Shown here: piece after piece, positions 14,070 through 14,108 of the stretch
Layout: the number at the start of each line of letters is the position of its first letter
How positions within the stretch are numbered: the first letter of the stretch is position 1
The notes under the pieces: generated by a model
The model's database searches: none
What the model saw: only the letters and a program-made list of their open reading frames with translations
What the model was told of the DNA's origin: nothing
Assembly (NCBI GenBank): GCA_900549495.1
Contig: UROL01000034.1
Span: 1-14,108 of the forward strand
Origin: an uncultured Eubacteriales bacterium
GTDB taxonomy: Bacteria; Bacillota; Clostridia; Oscillospirales; Oscillospiraceae
Reading direction: 5' to 3'
DNA length: 14,108 nucleotides
Program-made: the position numbers and the translations under genes

Positions 14070-14108
14070 CTGTCTCTTATACACATCTGACGCTGCCGAC
14101 GAATAGCC
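14070..14108 (+). other. Nextera sequencing adapter (read-1 side) with partial i5 index
   Basis: Bases 14070-14102 are the reverse complement of the Nextera read-1 adapter, starting with the Tn5 mosaic end (CTGTCTCTTATACACATCT). The last six bases (ATAGCC) fall in the i5 index and, from memory, fit the reverse complement of index S520. The adapter turns the end of rel into the spurious peptide LSLIHI and on the other strand yields MYKRQ, both known contamination signatures. Confidence 0.98.

Noticed and set aside
10986..14084. A 1032-codon minus-strand open frame opposite recJ and rel
   Set aside because: Its first residues (MYKRQ) are encoded by the Tn5 mosaic end, and the rest is the antisense shadow of two well-conserved genes.
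24..14088. Tn5 mosaic ends at both ends, suggesting a composite transposon
   Set aside because: The mosaic ends are joined to Illumina read-primer and index sequences, so they come from library preparation and not from a mobile element.
1..14108. CRISPR arrays, tRNA or rRNA genes, prophage or toxin-antitoxin genes
   Set aside because: I looked for regular repeats, cloverleaf-like intergenic sequences and typical small-gene pairs and found none; intergenic gaps are short and hold promoters and hairpins.

Overview
The window is a GC-rich chromosomal piece from an anaerobic Gram-positive bacterium. Class Clostridia, possibly Oscillospirales, is my inference. It rests on a bacterial-type CO dehydrogenase/acetyl-CoA synthase (CODH/ACS) pair, the infC-rpmI-rplT operon with a leader attenuator, a PheB-type ACT protein, a YtvI-like AI-2E family membrane protein, a recJ-rel pair and strong AGGAGG ribosome-binding sites. 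Both ends are artificial. Bases 1-42 and 14070-14108 are Nextera (Tn5 tagmentation) adapter with index bases, so biological sequence runs only from about 43 to 14069.

Layout. 72-4903 (minus): a tight operon transcribed acsA/cooS (Ni-CO dehydrogenase), cooC (nickel-insertion ATPase), acsB (acetyl-CoA synthase). It has a clear sigma-A-type promoter at 4979-5007. It runs towards the left contig end, so further Wood-Ljungdahl genes may have been lost. 5122-6489 (minus): a YegS/BmrU-type lipid kinase and a NUDIX hydrolase form a two-gene unit with its own promoter and a hairpin in its leader. 6661-7536 (minus): an RluA-family pseudouridine synthase with its own promoter. 7737-8867 (minus): infC-rpmI-rplT, with a consensus-like promoter, a roughly 150-base leader ending in a terminator hairpin with a competing upstream segment, and an infC start that is almost certainly the rare codon ATC. 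9211-9651 (minus): a PheB-type ACT protein, divergent from 9818-10864 (plus), an AI-2E/YtvI-like membrane protein. 10962-13019 (plus): recJ. 13026-14069 (plus): rel, cut by the contig end after both catalytic domains are nearly complete.

How they work together. CODH reduces CO2 to CO, ACS joins CO, a methyl group and CoA to give acetyl-CoA, and CooC loads nickel for these metalloenzymes. This is the carbonyl branch of acetogenesis or of acetyl-CoA cleavage. The rest is core cell function: translation initiation and ribosome assembly, rRNA/tRNA modification, nucleotide and lipid metabolism, DNA repair and the stringent response. I see no phage, CRISPR, toxin-antitoxin or insertion sequence. 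The most notable non-coding structures are the infC attenuator, the palindromes around the CODH promoter, the hairpin in the lipid-kinase leader and the repeat-rich divergent region 9652-9817.
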